Assembly (NCBI RefSeq): GCF_014284365.1
Contig: NZ_JACOGG010000007.1
Span: forward strand, 62,001 to 126,000
Source: Cognatundibacterium rugosum
GTDB lineage: Bacteria; Pseudomonadota; Gammaproteobacteria; Burkholderiales; Burkholderiaceae_D
Direction: 5' to 3'
DNA length: 64,000 bases
The translations under genes and the position numbers were made by a program. This document shows positions 47,029 through 56,701 of the stretch, one piece after another. How positions within the stretch are numbered: position 1 is the stretch's first letter; every line of letters starts with the position of its first letter. The notes beneath the pieces are model-generated. The model did no database searches and had not been told where the DNA came from. It saw only the letters and a list, made by a program, of their open reading frames with translations.

Positions 47029-48270
47029 TCAGACTTTTGCAAAGATCAGCGTGCCGTTCGTTCCACCAAAACCAAACGAATTTTTCATCGCGTAATCAAT
47101 CTTGACATCTCTCGCTACGTTGGCGCAGTAGTCGAGATCACATTCAGGATCCTGATTAAAGATGTTGATTGTTGGCGGTGAAATCTGATGATGCACAGCC
47201 AGTACCGAGAAAACAGATTCCAGACCACCCGCACCACCGAGTAAATGCCCGGTCATGGATTTGGTGGAATTGACTGTCAGCTTGTAGGCATGATCACCAT
47301 AAGCAGCCTTGATCGCATCTGTTTCGTTTTTATCACCCAGAGGCGTCGATGTGCCATGCGCATTCAGATATTGAATCTGATCCGCATTCAGGCCGGCATT
47401 TTTCAATGCATTGACCATACTGCGGCGCGGGCCATCCATGCTTGGAGAAGTGATATGGTAGGCATCACCACTCATACCGAAGCCAACGACTTCTGCATAA
47501 ATTTTGGCGCCGCGGGCTTTCGCATGCTCATACTCTTCCAGCATCATGACACCGGCACCTTCACCGAGCACAAAGCCATCGCGGTCTTTGTCCCACGGAC
47601 GCGATGCCGTTGCCGGATCATCGTTACGTGAAGACAAGGCACGCGCTGACGCGAACCCACCCAATCCCAGCGGGGAAATCGTGGATTCAGCACCACCGGC
47701 TATCATTGCGTCTGCATCACCGTATTCAATCATACGGGCAGCAGAACCGATGCAATGCAGACCTGTGGTACAGGCTGTGACGATCGCAAGATTTGGCCCC
47801 TTCAGACCATACTTGATCGACAGATGACCGGAAATCATGTTGATAATCGAGGCTGGCACAAAGAAAGGACTGATGCGACGTGGACCACGTTCAATCAGCG
47901 TTTCCTTGGTTTCTTCTATCATAGGCAAGCCGCCGATACCAGAACCCACAATAACGCCGACACGATCAGCATTTTCTTCTGTGACAGTGAATCCACTATC
48001 CTGAAACGCCTGCATCCCGGCAGCAATACCGAAATGGATGAAGGTATCCATGTTACGGGCTTCTTTTGCCGGCAGATATTCCTCGACATTGAAGCCTTTC
48101 ACTTCTCCCGCGAAATGCGTAGAAAAGGGAGTTGCATCAAATTTGGTGATCGTGGCAATACCTGACTGACCAGCCTTGACGGCATCCCAGGCACTGGAAA
48201 TTGTATTACCTACTGGAGAAATACATCCCAGACCGGTTACCACGACACGACGTTTAAGCGTACGACTCAA
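47029..48270 (-). CDS. fabF: 3-oxoacyl-[acyl-carrier-protein] synthase II
   Basis: 413 residues. It elongates acyl-ACP with malonyl-ACP. The Cys-His-His triad is visible: the nucleophile in [10 protein letters not shown], the first His in [11 protein letters not shown], the second in [17 protein letters not shown]. The start codon is TTG at 48270, chosen because AGGAG lies seven to eleven bases upstream and the frame begins the conserved [11 protein letters not shown] immediately. It follows acpP by 34 bp. Confidence 0.96.
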   Translation of the reverse strand: MSRTLKRRVVVTGLGCISPVGNTISSAWDAVKAGQSGIATITKFDATPFSTHFAGEVKGFNVEEYLPAKEARNMDTFIHFGIAAGMQAFQDSGFTVTEENADRVGVIVGSGIGGLPMIEETKETLIERGPRRISPFFVPASIINMISGHLSIKYGLKGPNLAIVTACTTGLHCIGSAARMIEYGDADAMIAGGAESTISPLGLGGFASARALSSRNDDPATASRPWDKDRDGFVLGEGAGVMMLEEYEHAKARGAKIYAEVVGFGMSGDAYHITSPSMDGPRRSMVNALKNAGLNADQIQYLNAHGTSTPLGDKNETDAIKAAYGDHAYKLTVNSTKSMTGHLLGGAGGLESVFSVLAVHHQISPPTINIFNQDPECDLDYCANVARDVKIDYAMKNSFGFGGTNGTLIFAKV

Positions 48271-48304
48271 GCGCTTCTCCTGGATTTAAAAACGGGGTAA
48301 TGAA

Positions 48305-48544
48305 TTACGCCTTGAGGTGTGCAGTTGCGTAATCAATCGCTTGTTGCACTGTTGTGATTTTTTCAGCTTGCTCGTCAGGGATTTCCATTTCGAATTCGTC
48401 TTCGAGCGCCATCACCAGTTCAACTGTATCCAGGGAATCTGCACCCAGATCATCAACGAAAGAGGATTCGTTTTTGATGTCAGCTTCAGCGACGCCCAGT
48501 TGTTCAGCGACGATTTTCTTAACGCGTTGTTCGATATCGGACAT
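48305..48544 (-). CDS. acpP: Acyl carrier protein
   Basis: 79 residues, highly acidic. The 4'-phosphopantetheine attachment site is S37 in [11 protein letters not shown]. The protein shuttles acyl chains between the enzymes of fatty-acid synthesis. The ATG at 48544 has a TGGAGAT site. A 233-bp gap to fabG contains only a small ccggc/gccgg hairpin near 48762, so acpP may have its own promoter. Confidence 0.97.
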   Translation of the reverse strand: MSDIEQRVKKIVAEQLGVAEADIKNESSFVDDLGADSLDTVELVMALEDEFEMEIPDEQAEKITTVQQAIDYATAHLKA

Positions 48545-48777
48545 GTGTATCTCCAGTGAAAAAATCAAAAATAAGGGCCTACAGAAAGTGCGCGCATTTT
48601 AGCAGGTTTGTAGACAAAAAATGCAAGACCCAATTTATTTAGTCATAACTCCGCTTAAAATCGGTGAAATGTCTAACTTTTACCAACAAACTACCAGATA
48701 CCTACGCAAAGCCGTTCCAAACTAAATTGACAGTAAACAATCAAGTCAGTCGAATCCGGCTATGCCGGCATCCTTTT

Positions 48778-49530
48778 TTAAGCCAGGTACATCCCGCCAT
48801 TTACGTGCAGGGTGGTACCGGTAATATATCCGGCATCAGGTGAAGCCAGGAATACAGTCGCGGCGGCGATATCTTCGGGACGGCCAAGTTTCGCCATCGG
48901 AATCTGCACCAAGATCGCTGCTTTTTGCTCATCGCTGAGCGCCTTAGTCATATCAGTATCAATGAAACCAGGCGCAATACAGTTAACCGTGATATTGCGG
49001 CTGCCTATCTCACGCGCCAATGCACGACTCATGCCAGCCACACCGGCTTTAGCTGCAGCATAGTTCATCTGCCCCGGATTGCCGGAAGAACCGACCACGG
49101 AGGTGATATTAATAATACGACCATGCTTGGCTTTCATCATGCCGCGCAATACGGCGCGCGACAAGCGTGCGACTGAATTCAGATTGGTGGTGATCACATT
49201 ATCCCAATCCTCTTCTTTCATACGCATCGCCAGCTGATCTTGAGTAATCCCCGCATTATTCACGAGTATGGACAGACTGCCGAACTCTTTTTGAATTTCT
49301 TCAACCAGGCCGGAGCAGCGTTCTACGTCGTTCACATTAAAGGCAACGCCCATACCCGCTTCAGGACTGATTTCAGCGAGGTAGGCAGAAATTGCCTGCG
49401 CACCGGATTCCGTGGTTGCAGTGCCAATCACTTTGGCACCGGCCTGCGCCAGCGCAACTGCAATTGCCTTACCGATGCCACGTGATGCGCCTGTGACCAG
49501 CGCGACTTGATTTGTTAATGCTTGAGTCAT
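48778..49530 (-). CDS. fabG: 3-oxoacyl-[acyl-carrier-protein] reductase
   Basis: 250 residues, a classic short-chain dehydrogenase. NADPH binding is at GASRGIGKAIA, NNAG in LVNNAGITQD, the catalytic Ser in ITSVVGSSG, and YxxxK in YAAAKAGV. It reduces 3-oxoacyl-ACP. The ATG overlaps the fabD stop by four bases (ATGA). Confidence 0.96.
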   Translation of the reverse strand: MTQALTNQVALVTGASRGIGKAIAVALAQAGAKVIGTATTESGAQAISAYLAEISPEAGMGVAFNVNDVERCSGLVEEIQKEFGSLSILVNNAGITQDQLAMRMKEEDWDNVITTNLNSVARLSRAVLRGMMKAKHGRIINITSVVGSSGNPGQMNYAAAKAGVAGMSRALAREIGSRNITVNCIAPGFIDTDMTKALSDEQKAAILVQIPMAKLGRPEDIAAATVFLASPDAGYITGTTLHVNGGMYLA

Positions 49531-50459
49531 TTTAATAATTCCAAGACTTTTTCTAAACTTGCCTGATCAAAAATAGCTTCGCCGACCAATTCACCCTGTA
49601 TGCGCTTAGTCAAACCGCTCAATACTTTACCCGGACCGCATTCAATCACATGACTGATGCCAGACTGGTGCATGGCCTGCACCGTTTCCACCCAACGCAC
49701 CGGACTCGCGGCCTGGCGCACCAGCGCATCTTTGATTGCAGATGGATCGCTGACTATCGCCACATCGACGTTATTAATCAGCGCGATTTGTGGGACAGAA
49801 AAATTCAGCTCTGCCATATAAACCTGCAAACGATCCGAAGCTGGCTTCAGCAGCGACGAATGGAATGGTGCAGACACTGGCAGCGGCAATGCACGCTTGG
49901 CACCTTTGGCCTTAGCGATTTCACAGGCGCGCTCAACTGCAGCCTTGGAACCCGCAATCACGACTTGCGCCGGCGCATTGAAGTTAACCGCCTCAACCAC
50001 TTCACCCTGCGCCGCTTCAGAGCAAGCCGCTTTCACATCGTCGTCACTCAGACCCAGGATCGCTGCCATGCCACCCTGGCCAACCGGTACTGCCTCTTGC
50101 ATTGCCTGTGCGCGGAAACGCACCAGTGGCACAGCATCTTTAAAAGCAATCACACCCGCAGCCACCAACGCAGAATACTCACCCAAACTATGACCTGCCA
50201 CCAGGCGTGGCACGGCACCACCAGCCGCGATCCAGGCGCGATAGCAGGCTACCGCCGCAGTCAGCATTACAGGTTGCGTATTGGTCGTCAGGTCCAGTGC
50301 TTCTTTCGGGCCCTCCGCGATCAACTTACCCAGGTCAAATCCCAGTGCGTCTGAGGCTTCCGCAACGGTTGCCTGCACCACAGGATTATCAGCAAAGCCA
50401 TTGAGCATGCCGATAGCCTGAGAACCCTGACCGGGAAAAACAAATGCAAATTGGGTCAT
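49527..50459 (-). CDS. fabD: Malonyl-CoA:ACP transacylase
   Basis: 310 residues. It loads malonyl onto ACP. The nucleophile is in GHSLGEYSAL, with the N-terminal FVFPGQGSQ motif and the conserved PVSAPFHSSL containing the catalytic His. It lies 98 bp after fabH and overlaps fabG. The gap to fabH contains no clear terminator. Confidence 0.96.
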   Translation of the reverse strand: MTQFAFVFPGQGSQAIGMLNGFADNPVVQATVAEASDALGFDLGKLIAEGPKEALDLTTNTQPVMLTAAVACYRAWIAAGGAVPRLVAGHSLGEYSALVAAGVIAFKDAVPLVRFRAQAMQEAVPVGQGGMAAILGLSDDDVKAACSEAAQGEVVEAVNFNAPAQVVIAGSKAAVERACEIAKAKGAKRALPLPVSAPFHSSLLKPASDRLQVYMAELNFSVPQIALINNVDVAIVSDPSAIKDALVRQAASPVRWVETVQAMHQSGISHVIECGPGKVLSGLTKRIQGELVGEAIFDQASLEKVLELLK

Positions 50460-50557
50460 TTTTCTAAGTCTCTCTTTATCGAATAACAGAAATGAATTTC
50501 TTCCTTAACACTGCACCATGCTGCCGGCTCTGCATGCACTCAGGCAGCAAGCACGTC

Positions 50558-51544
50558 TTACATCTGTACGATTGCCGCGCCCCAGGTAAAGCCACCACCC
50601 ACACCTTCCAGCAAGACTTTATGCCCAGGCTGCACGCGACCATCACGCACGGCCAGATCCAGCGCCAGCGGGATCGAGGCCGCCGAGGTATTCCCATGCT
50701 GATCCACCGTAACAACCAGCTTCTCCAGCGGCAGGCGCATTTTCTTTGCGGTGCTTTGCATGATACGGATATTGGCCTGATGCGGGATCAGCCAGTCGAT
50801 ATCACTGGCTTGCAGTCCAGCCAGTTCCAGCGCCTCATTCGCCACTTTCTCCAGTACCGTCACCGCCAGCTTAAATACCGCCTGACCATCCATGTGCAAA
50901 TAGGCACTGCCAGCCAATACGCCCTGCTCTACATTCCCCGGCACGCACAGGATATCCTGATGACTGCCATCTGCATGCAGCTTAGTTGCCAGCACACCTG
51001 GCGCTTCCGAGCGTGACATCACCACTGCGCCCGCACCATCACCAAACAATACGCAAGTAGTACGGTCTTCAAAATTCAAAATACGCGAAAAAACTTCAGC
51101 ACCAATCACCAGTACGTTTTTGTGGGCACCGGATTTAATCATGCTATCGGCTACCGCCATTGCATACATAAATCCACTGCACACCGCCTGCACGTCCATC
51201 GCCGCCGCACCGTTCAGTATCCCCAGCTTGTTCTGCACCACACAAGCTGTACTTGGGAATCCACCGAGAAAATCGGGGGTCGATGTGGCAAGGATAATCA
51301 TGTCGATATCCGAAGCAGTCATGTGTGCTGCTTCCAGCGCACGTTTTGCCGCTTCGACGCCCAGATCGCTGGCTTTTACACCAGGTTCTGCGTAATGGCG
51401 GGAGGCGATGCCGCTGCGGGAAAAAATCCAGTCATGCGATGTTTCTATCCCTTTAGCGGCAAGCTGCTCTGCCAACTCATGATTACTGACTGCTTTAGGC
51501 GGCAGATAACTGCCAGTACCGATAATTTTGCTGAAAAAAGTCAT
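50558..51544 (-). CDS. fabH: 3-oxoacyl-[acyl-carrier-protein] synthase III
   Basis: 328 residues. It starts fatty-acid synthesis by condensing acetyl-CoA with malonyl-ACP. The Cys-His-Asn triad is visible in [22 protein letters not shown] and [12 protein letters not shown]. The C-terminal GGGFTWGA is typical. The ATG overlaps the plsX stop by four bases. Confidence 0.96.
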   Translation of the reverse strand: MTFFSKIIGTGSYLPPKAVSNHELAEQLAAKGIETSHDWIFSRSGIASRHYAEPGVKASDLGVEAAKRALEAAHMTASDIDMIILATSTPDFLGGFPSTACVVQNKLGILNGAAAMDVQAVCSGFMYAMAVADSMIKSGAHKNVLVIGAEVFSRILNFEDRTTCVLFGDGAGAVVMSRSEAPGVLATKLHADGSHQDILCVPGNVEQGVLAGSAYLHMDGQAVFKLAVTVLEKVANEALELAGLQASDIDWLIPHQANIRIMQSTAKKMRLPLEKLVVTVDQHGNTSAASIPLALDLAVRDGRVQPGHKVLLEGVGGGFTWGAAIVQM

Positions 51545-52617
51545 GCGGTTTTTTGTACCAGTGGTTCGTTATATTCAGACGAAGCCGGGTCTGCCACCGG
51601 CATCAGTTTCGCCATCGAAGTCGAGATACGGGTGAGCACATCATTTTTTGCAGCGTCAAACGCCCGCTGTATCGCCCACTCGTAACTGTATTTATCCGCA
51701 CTGCCATGACTCTTAAATACCAGACCGCGCAGACCCAGCAGGCTGCCGCCGTTGTAATTCGAGGGATTCATGGTACGTGAGATAGATTTCAATGCGCCAC
51801 GTGCAATCAATGCACCCAGCATATTGAGGGGATTGCTCTTAAATGCGTCGGTCAGGGTGGTTTTTACAAAACGCCCCATGCCTTCCGCTGCTTTCAGGGT
51901 CACATTACCAACGAAGCCATCGCAAACCACGATATCGGTAGTACCCTTAAAGATGTCATTGCCTTCCACGTTGCCATAGAAGTTCAGCAGACCACGCTCA
52001 TGGTCGGCGCGTAGCAAAATCGCGGTTTTTTTGACCACGTCATTGCCTTTAATATCTTCTTCACCCACGTTCAGTAAGCCTATGGTCGGACGCGCATTGC
52101 CTTCCAGCGCTGAAACCAGGGCTGAGCCCATAATCGCAAACTGATGCAAGTGCAAAGGTTCGCAATCGACGTTAGCGCCGAGATCCAGCATATAAGTGGG
52201 ACGATTTTTTTGATTTGGCAACATGCTGCAGATCGCAGGACGGTCCACGCCCTGCATCGTCTTTAGCACGTAGCGCGAGACTGCCATCAGAGCACCGGTA
52301 TTGCCGGCGGAGACACAAGCCTGAGCTGCGCCCTCTTTCACCTGAGTCAGCGCGACACGCATAGAAGAATCTTTTTTACGGCGCAGAGCAATCTCGATAG
52401 GATCGTCCATCGCGACCACTTCGGACGCATGGATTATCTTCAGACGCGGATGATTGCTCGCATGGTTCTTTTTCAGCTCTTCCTGAACTTCAGATTCCAG
52501 GCCAACCAGCAGGAACTCGACATCCGGTTCGCGATTGGCAAAGGCAACAGCTGCTGCCACAGTAACCGCAGGCCCATGATCCCCGCCCATGCAGTCAATG
52601 GAAATTTTTATTGTCAT
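51541..52617 (-). CDS. plsX: Phosphate acyltransferase PlsX
   Basis: 358 residues. It converts acyl-ACP to acyl-phosphate for the first step of phospholipid synthesis. Family motifs are [10 protein letters not shown] at the N-terminus, [24 protein letters not shown] and [13 protein letters not shown]. It is translationally coupled to fabH, but two terminators separate it from rpmF, so it probably has its own promoter in the 248-bp gap upstream. Confidence 0.96.
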   Translation of the reverse strand: MTIKISIDCMGGDHGPAVTVAAAVAFANREPDVEFLLVGLESEVQEELKKNHASNHPRLKIIHASEVVAMDDPIEIALRRKKDSSMRVALTQVKEGAAQACVSAGNTGALMAVSRYVLKTMQGVDRPAICSMLPNQKNRPTYMLDLGANVDCEPLHLHQFAIMGSALVSALEGNARPTIGLLNVGEEDIKGNDVVKKTAILLRADHERGLLNFYGNVEGNDIFKGTTDIVVCDGFVGNVTLKAAEGMGRFVKTTLTDAFKSNPLNMLGALIARGALKSISRTMNPSNYNGGSLLGLRGLVFKSHGSADKYSYEWAIQRAFDAAKNDVLTRISTSMAKLMPVADPASSEYNEPLVQKTA

Positions 52618-52705
52618 GTAGTATTACGCAACTTCAAGCCGAAACGCCTAGTGTATCAAATTAGAGGACTATTTCAGTTATTTTCATTGCTAATTTGCAA
52701 GTATT

Positions 52706-52740
52706 TAATAAAAAAACCGGCAAAACAAGGCTTTTACCGG
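52706..52740 (-). terminator. Second terminator between rpmF and plsX
   Basis: On the minus strand ccggtaaaa pairs with ttttgccgg (one T-G wobble) across a six-base loop and is followed by seven T. Confidence 0.8.
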
Positions 52741-52806
52741 CACCGGTGCTGCAAAATTTTCAAGAAAACCCGTTCAAGCGCATGCATCCCAGAAAATTTT
52801 GCCCAT

Positions 52807-52849
52807 AAAAAAAGCGGCGCCAAGTTCTAGACTTGTCACGCCGCTCTTT
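52807..52849 (-). terminator. First terminator, directly after rpmF
   Basis: On the minus strand agcggcg/cgccgct forms the base and caagt/acttg an inner stem, followed by seven T. It begins 17 bp after the rpmF stop. Confidence 0.85.
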
Positions 52850-52865
52850 TTACCAAGAAAACGAA

Positions 52866-53048
52866 TTATTCGTCGTTCTTAGTTTTCAATACTTTACGAC
52901 CACGGTAAAAGCCGTTAGGGCTGATGTGGTGACGCAGATGTGTCTCACCAGTTGTTGGCTCGATACCCAACTGTGGTGCAGTCAGGAAATCGTGGGAACG
53001 GTGCATGCCACGCTTGGATGGGGACTTTTTATTTTGCTGAACTGCCAT
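52866..53048 (-). CDS. rpmF: 50S ribosomal protein L32
   Basis: 60 residues from the ATG at 53048. The start [20 protein letters not shown] is the family signature. It is the Cys-free form without a zinc site. It lies between yceD and plsX, the standard order, and ends at a terminator. Confidence 0.96.
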   Translation of the reverse strand: MAVQQNKKSPSKRGMHRSHDFLTAPQLGIEPTTGETHLRHHISPNGFYRGRKVLKTKNDE

Positions 53049-53186
53049 GATAACTCCTAATACTTCAAAAAATGTTTCTAAAAATTTACACACCTGGCTA
53101 AAGAATGCGCACATCGCAATGCGAACATCGCCAACCAAGAATCCCTAACAATACTTCGACCTGAGTGTTTTTTCAGAATAATGCCA

Positions 53187-53711
53187 CTAGGTACGCCCAT
53201 TTATTGTCTTCAGCACGGCAAACGGCGATTCTTTTTTACCGACTTCTGCGTCAATCCCTGCAGTAGGTTTTGCTGAAGCCAACGATACATCCGGGCATAC
53301 TGCATGTTTGGGCGATTGGGGTATTGCCAGCAGCGCCTCATCCTCTATCAAATCCATGATATTGAACGTTTTACTGCCTACTACAACATCGACCTCGTCA
53401 TCTTCTAGCAATGCCTCAATTTCATCAGCATTTTCTTCGTTTTTGGCGAGTATCAATACAGACTCTGAATCTATCTCATATGCAAACGGTACCAGACAGC
53501 GCTGGCAAATCAGATTCACATTACCAGTCACATCCAGTATCAGGCGAGGATGCCCCAGCTGATCCTTACCACCTGTCAGAGACCAATTCAGACTCCCTTC
53601 GGTGCCTGCACATTCCTCAGCCAGACGGGGTAAATCTGCGACCAGTATGCTTCCAGAACGCTGCTCTTCGAGCCGGCAAAACGTGAAAGCGTCAATCACA
53701 AAAGCTTGCAT
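53187..53711 (-). CDS. yceD: YceD/DUF177 family protein
   Basis: 174 residues. The conserved core LICQRCLVPFAYEIDSESVL, with its CxxC, and the acidic patch ENADEIEALLEDDEVDVV are typical of DUF177. Homologues are encoded before rpmF and are linked to 23S rRNA or ribosome maturation. It is divergent from the maf gene at 53897. Confidence 0.92.
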   Translation of the reverse strand: MQAFVIDAFTFCRLEEQRSGSILVADLPRLAEECAGTEGSLNWSLTGGKDQLGHPRLILDVTGNVNLICQRCLVPFAYEIDSESVLILAKNEENADEIEALLEDDEVDVVVGSKTFNIMDLIEDEALLAIPQSPKHAVCPDVSLASAKPTAGIDAEVGKKESPFAVLKTINGRT

Positions 53712-53896
53712 AGGATTATTTGAACCCAGAAAACCTGCGATAATAACAGCACTTGCGCTTCTTAGTCAAAGGTCAGGCCGATTTTTTTCAGAAAAATCAT
53801 ATGCTTGCAGTGCATTTTTTCTGTTCAGCACGCGAGCCAAGCCTGACCCGGTATCAGCGCAGCATCCCTGACACTTCTCAACGCCAGCCAACAACG

Positions 53897-54493
53897 ATGA
53901 TAAACCCGACAATTATACTGGCTTCCAGCTCTGCTTACCGCAAAGAATTACTATCCAGACTGCAACTACCCTTTCTGAGTATCTCCCCTGACATTGATGA
54001 GTCCCCCAAACCCGGAGAAAGTCCGGCCGATACTGCCCTACGCCTGGCGCAGCAAAAAGCAGCCGCCATCGCGCAATTGCATCCCGATTCCTTAGTAATC
54101 GGTTCAGATCAAGTTGCTACGCTGGATGATTTGCAAATCGGAAAACCGGGCAACCATGCCAATGCGCTCAAACAATTGCAATTGATGCGAGGGCGTGAAG
54201 TGATTTTCCATACCGCACTATGCCTGCTCGACAGCAGACAGCAGGCGCCCCAGCCTTTACAATTGCGCAATGTACAGACCAGAGTACAGTTCCGTGATCT
54301 CAGCGATGCAGAACTGGATGCCTACCTGCACCTGGAACAGCCTTACGACTGCGCAGGCAGCGCTAAGAATGAAGCCCTGGGCATCAGCATCCTGTCCGCG
54401 ATCCATAGCGATGATCCGACCGCATTGACTGGCCTGCCGCTGATCGCGCTCACGGATATGCTGAGGCATGCCGGCGTACGCTTCTTTCGCTGA
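53897..54493 (+). CDS. Maf family nucleotide pyrophosphatase
   Basis: 198 residues from the ATG at 53897 (MINPTIIL). Maf proteins hydrolyse modified or canonical NTPs to monophosphates. The N-terminal LASSSAYRKELLSRLQLPF and DIDESPKPGE motifs, the DQVATLDDLQIGKPG segment, and the YDCAGSAKNEALG segment are conserved. The YceF-type subgroup fits because it adjoins the yceD-rpmF region, but the substrate is not certain. Confidence 0.92.
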   Translation: MINPTIILASSSAYRKELLSRLQLPFLSISPDIDESPKPGESPADTALRLAQQKAAAIAQLHPDSLVIGSDQVATLDDLQIGKPGNHANALKQLQLMRGREVIFHTALCLLDSRQQAPQPLQLRNVQTRVQFRDLSDAELDAYLHLEQPYDCAGSAKNEALGISILSAIHSDDPTALTGLPLIALTDMLRHAGVRFFR

Positions 54494-54556
54494 ACGCTGC
54501 ACGCTGCAAACCCGCTGACTCCCGAATACCCAAATTTCCAAAGAATACTCACCCTT

Positions 54557-55315
54557 ATGATGAAAACCGGCACCTTATTTTTGATTCCCAATACCTTGGG
54601 TCTGTGCGAGACACAACAAACCAGCCTGCTGAGCACCATCATTCCAGACGCGGTACAGCAAATGTCGTCGCAACTCGGCTATCTGGTCGCAGAAAATGCC
54701 AAAACCACGCGCGCCTATCTCAAATTCCTGTCCCAGCAGCATCCTTTGCGACTGGCCATGCAGGAAATTCAGATTCAGGAATTGAATATCAATACCCCGG
54801 CGCAGGCATTAGAAGGCTTATTGCAGCCCCTGCTGCAAGGGCACGATGTGGGCCTGATTTCTGAAGCCGGTGTGCCTGCCGTGGCCGATCCGGGCGCCAA
54901 TCTGGTCAGACTGGCGCATAGCAAGGGCATTGCGGTGCGCCCACTGGTCGGTCCGTCTTCGCTATTACTGGCATTGATGGGCAGCGGCCTCAACGGTCAG
55001 AGTTTCGCGTTTCACGGCTATCTGCCGACCGATGCCGCACTGCGTGCCAAACGCATTAAGGAACTCGAAGACCGTTCACGCAAGGAAAAACAAACGCAGT
55101 TGCTGATAGAAACGCCTTACCGCAACGCAGCCATGCTGGAAGCACTGGCAACGCAATGCCAACCGTCCACCCTGATCTGTGTCGCGACCGATCTGACACT
55201 GGCCAGCGAAGCGATACGCACGCTGACTGCCGCGGAATGGAAGAAGAAATTAGCAGCCAGCCAGGCACCGGATTTCCATAAAAAGCCGACGGTATTTCTG
55301 TTCCTCGCCACATAA
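54557..55315 (+). CDS. RsmI-like SAM-dependent methyltransferase (tetrapyrrole methylase fold, YraL-like paralogue)
   Basis: 252 residues. It shares core motifs with RsmI, the 16S rRNA 2'-O-methyltransferase: VAENAKTTRAYLKFL, SEAGVPAVADPGANLVRLA, VGPSSLLLALMGSGLNGQ and FAFHGYLP. It differs in detail and has no C-terminal extension. A true rsmI is often elsewhere in such genomes, so this is probably a paralogue of unknown RNA or other substrate. It follows maf by 63 bp on the same strand. Two adjacent Met codons (54557, 54560) could start it. Confidence 0.8.
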   Translation: MMKTGTLFLIPNTLGLCETQQTSLLSTIIPDAVQQMSSQLGYLVAENAKTTRAYLKFLSQQHPLRLAMQEIQIQELNINTPAQALEGLLQPLLQGHDVGLISEAGVPAVADPGANLVRLAHSKGIAVRPLVGPSSLLLALMGSGLNGQSFAFHGYLPTDAALRAKRIKELEDRSRKEKQTQLLIETPYRNAAMLEALATQCQPSTLICVATDLTLASEAIRTLTAAEWKKKLAASQAPDFHKKPTVFLFLAT

Positions 55316-55452
55316 AAACGCACGACCGGTTGATTTTTCTAATTTCAGCTAAGATGGATGTTTTTAGGAAATGACGTAAAACAAGTCCGCTGCATCTCAG
55401 CGCCACCTGTTTTGCGCCCTCCCCCTACATGCAATCGTTACCGGAGCCATCC

Positions 55453-56613
55453 ATGCTGAATTTTGATTTTTACAATCCTACCCAGATCCTTTTCGGTCAA
55501 GGCAAGATTGCTGACCTCGACAAAGTTGTTCCCAAAGAAGCCAAGGTATTAGTGCTATATGGCGGCGGCAGCATCAAGAAAAACGGTGTGTTTGATGAAG
55601 TCATGCAAGCCTTAGGGCAGCGCAGTGTGACGGAATTTGCTGGCATAGAACCGAATCCCAGCTACGAAACGTTAATGAAAGCCGTCGCTGTCGCGCGCGA
55701 ACACGGCATCGACTTTTTGCTCGCGGTTGGCGGCGGCTCTGTCATCGACGGTACTAAATTCGTCGCAGCTGCCGCGTTGTTTGAGGGCGAAGACCCATGG
55801 GCGATACTGGAAAAACGCGGCAACAATATCACCCGTGCCCTGCCCTTCGGGAGTGTACTGACCCTGCCGGCTACCGGCTCGGAAATGAACGCCGGCGCTG
55901 TCGTCACGCGCCTGTCGCTGCACGCCAAACTGGCATTTTCCAACCGACTCTGCTTCCCACAGTTTTCTGTACTGGACCCAAGTAAAACCTTCAGCCTGCC
56001 AGTACGCCAGGTCGGCAATGGTGCAGTTGATGCCTTTGTGCACGTGATGGAACAGTATCTGACTTACCCGGTCAACGCGCCAGTGCAGGACCGCTTTGCA
56101 GAAGGTCTGCTGCAGACCCTGATAGAAGAAGGCCCGAAAGCACTCGCCAATCCGGAGGATTATGAAGTACGCGCCAATCTGATGTGGTGTGCCACCATGG
56201 CACTGAACGGCGTCATTTCCACCGGCGTGCCGCAAGACTGGGCGACCCATATGATAGGCCACGAACTGACGGCATTGCATGGTCTGGATCATGCGCAAAC
56301 ACTGGCCATTGTGCTGCCAGCCATGCTCAGGATACGCAAAGACGCCAAACGCGCCAAACTGCTGCAGTTTGCTGACAGAGTCTGGGGCCTGCGCGAAGGC
56401 GAAGAAGATGCACGCATAGAACAGGCGATCAGCCGCATGCAAGCCTATTTCGAGCAAATGGGCGTCAAAACCCGCCTGCGCGACTATGGCTTAAGTGCAG
56501 CCGATATTCCCGCCATCATCAGCGCACTCGAATCGCACCGCATGATCGCGCTGGGTGAAAGACGCGAAGTCACACCCGACATCAGCCGTCAGGTGCTGGA
56601 ACTGAGCGTATAA
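55453..56613 (+). CDS. yqhD: NADPH-dependent iron-containing alcohol/aldehyde dehydrogenase
   Basis: 386 residues from the ATG at 55453 (MLNFDFY), with GGAG just upstream; YqhD of E. coli is 387. It reduces a wide range of short aldehydes. The cofactor loop is VGGGSVIDG (about 92-100), and the metal ligands are D193 and H197 in VDAFVHVMEQY, plus His residues in HMIGHELTALHGLDHAQ. No regulator gene adjoins it. A hairpin follows the stop. Confidence 0.93.
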   Translation: MLNFDFYNPTQILFGQGKIADLDKVVPKEAKVLVLYGGGSIKKNGVFDEVMQALGQRSVTEFAGIEPNPSYETLMKAVAVAREHGIDFLLAVGGGSVIDGTKFVAAAALFEGEDPWAILEKRGNNITRALPFGSVLTLPATGSEMNAGAVVTRLSLHAKLAFSNRLCFPQFSVLDPSKTFSLPVRQVGNGAVDAFVHVMEQYLTYPVNAPVQDRFAEGLLQTLIEEGPKALANPEDYEVRANLMWCATMALNGVISTGVPQDWATHMIGHELTALHGLDHAQTLAIVLPAMLRIRKDAKRAKLLQFADRVWGLREGEEDARIEQAISRMQAYFEQMGVKTRLRDYGLSAADIPAIISALESHRMIALGERREVTPDISRQVLELSV

Positions 56614-56633
56614 GCTTAAACCAGCTCCCTGAA

Positions 56634-56670
56634 GCAAAACGCCCACTGTTTGATGCAGTGGACGTTTTGC
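56634..56670. terminator. Bidirectional hairpin after yqhD
   Basis: Stem gcaaaacgcccactg/cagtggacgttttgc with one mismatch and a seven-base loop. The T run is inside the stem base, so strength is uncertain. It separates the convergent genes. Confidence 0.6.
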
Positions 56671-56701
56671 TTACAAGAGGAATGCAACAGTAAGTCAACG
56701 C

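Noticed and set aside
49650-50354. 234-codon plus-strand frame inside fabD
   Set aside because: Antisense to a clear fabD with all catalytic motifs; rich in His, Arg and Gln as expected for a shadow frame.
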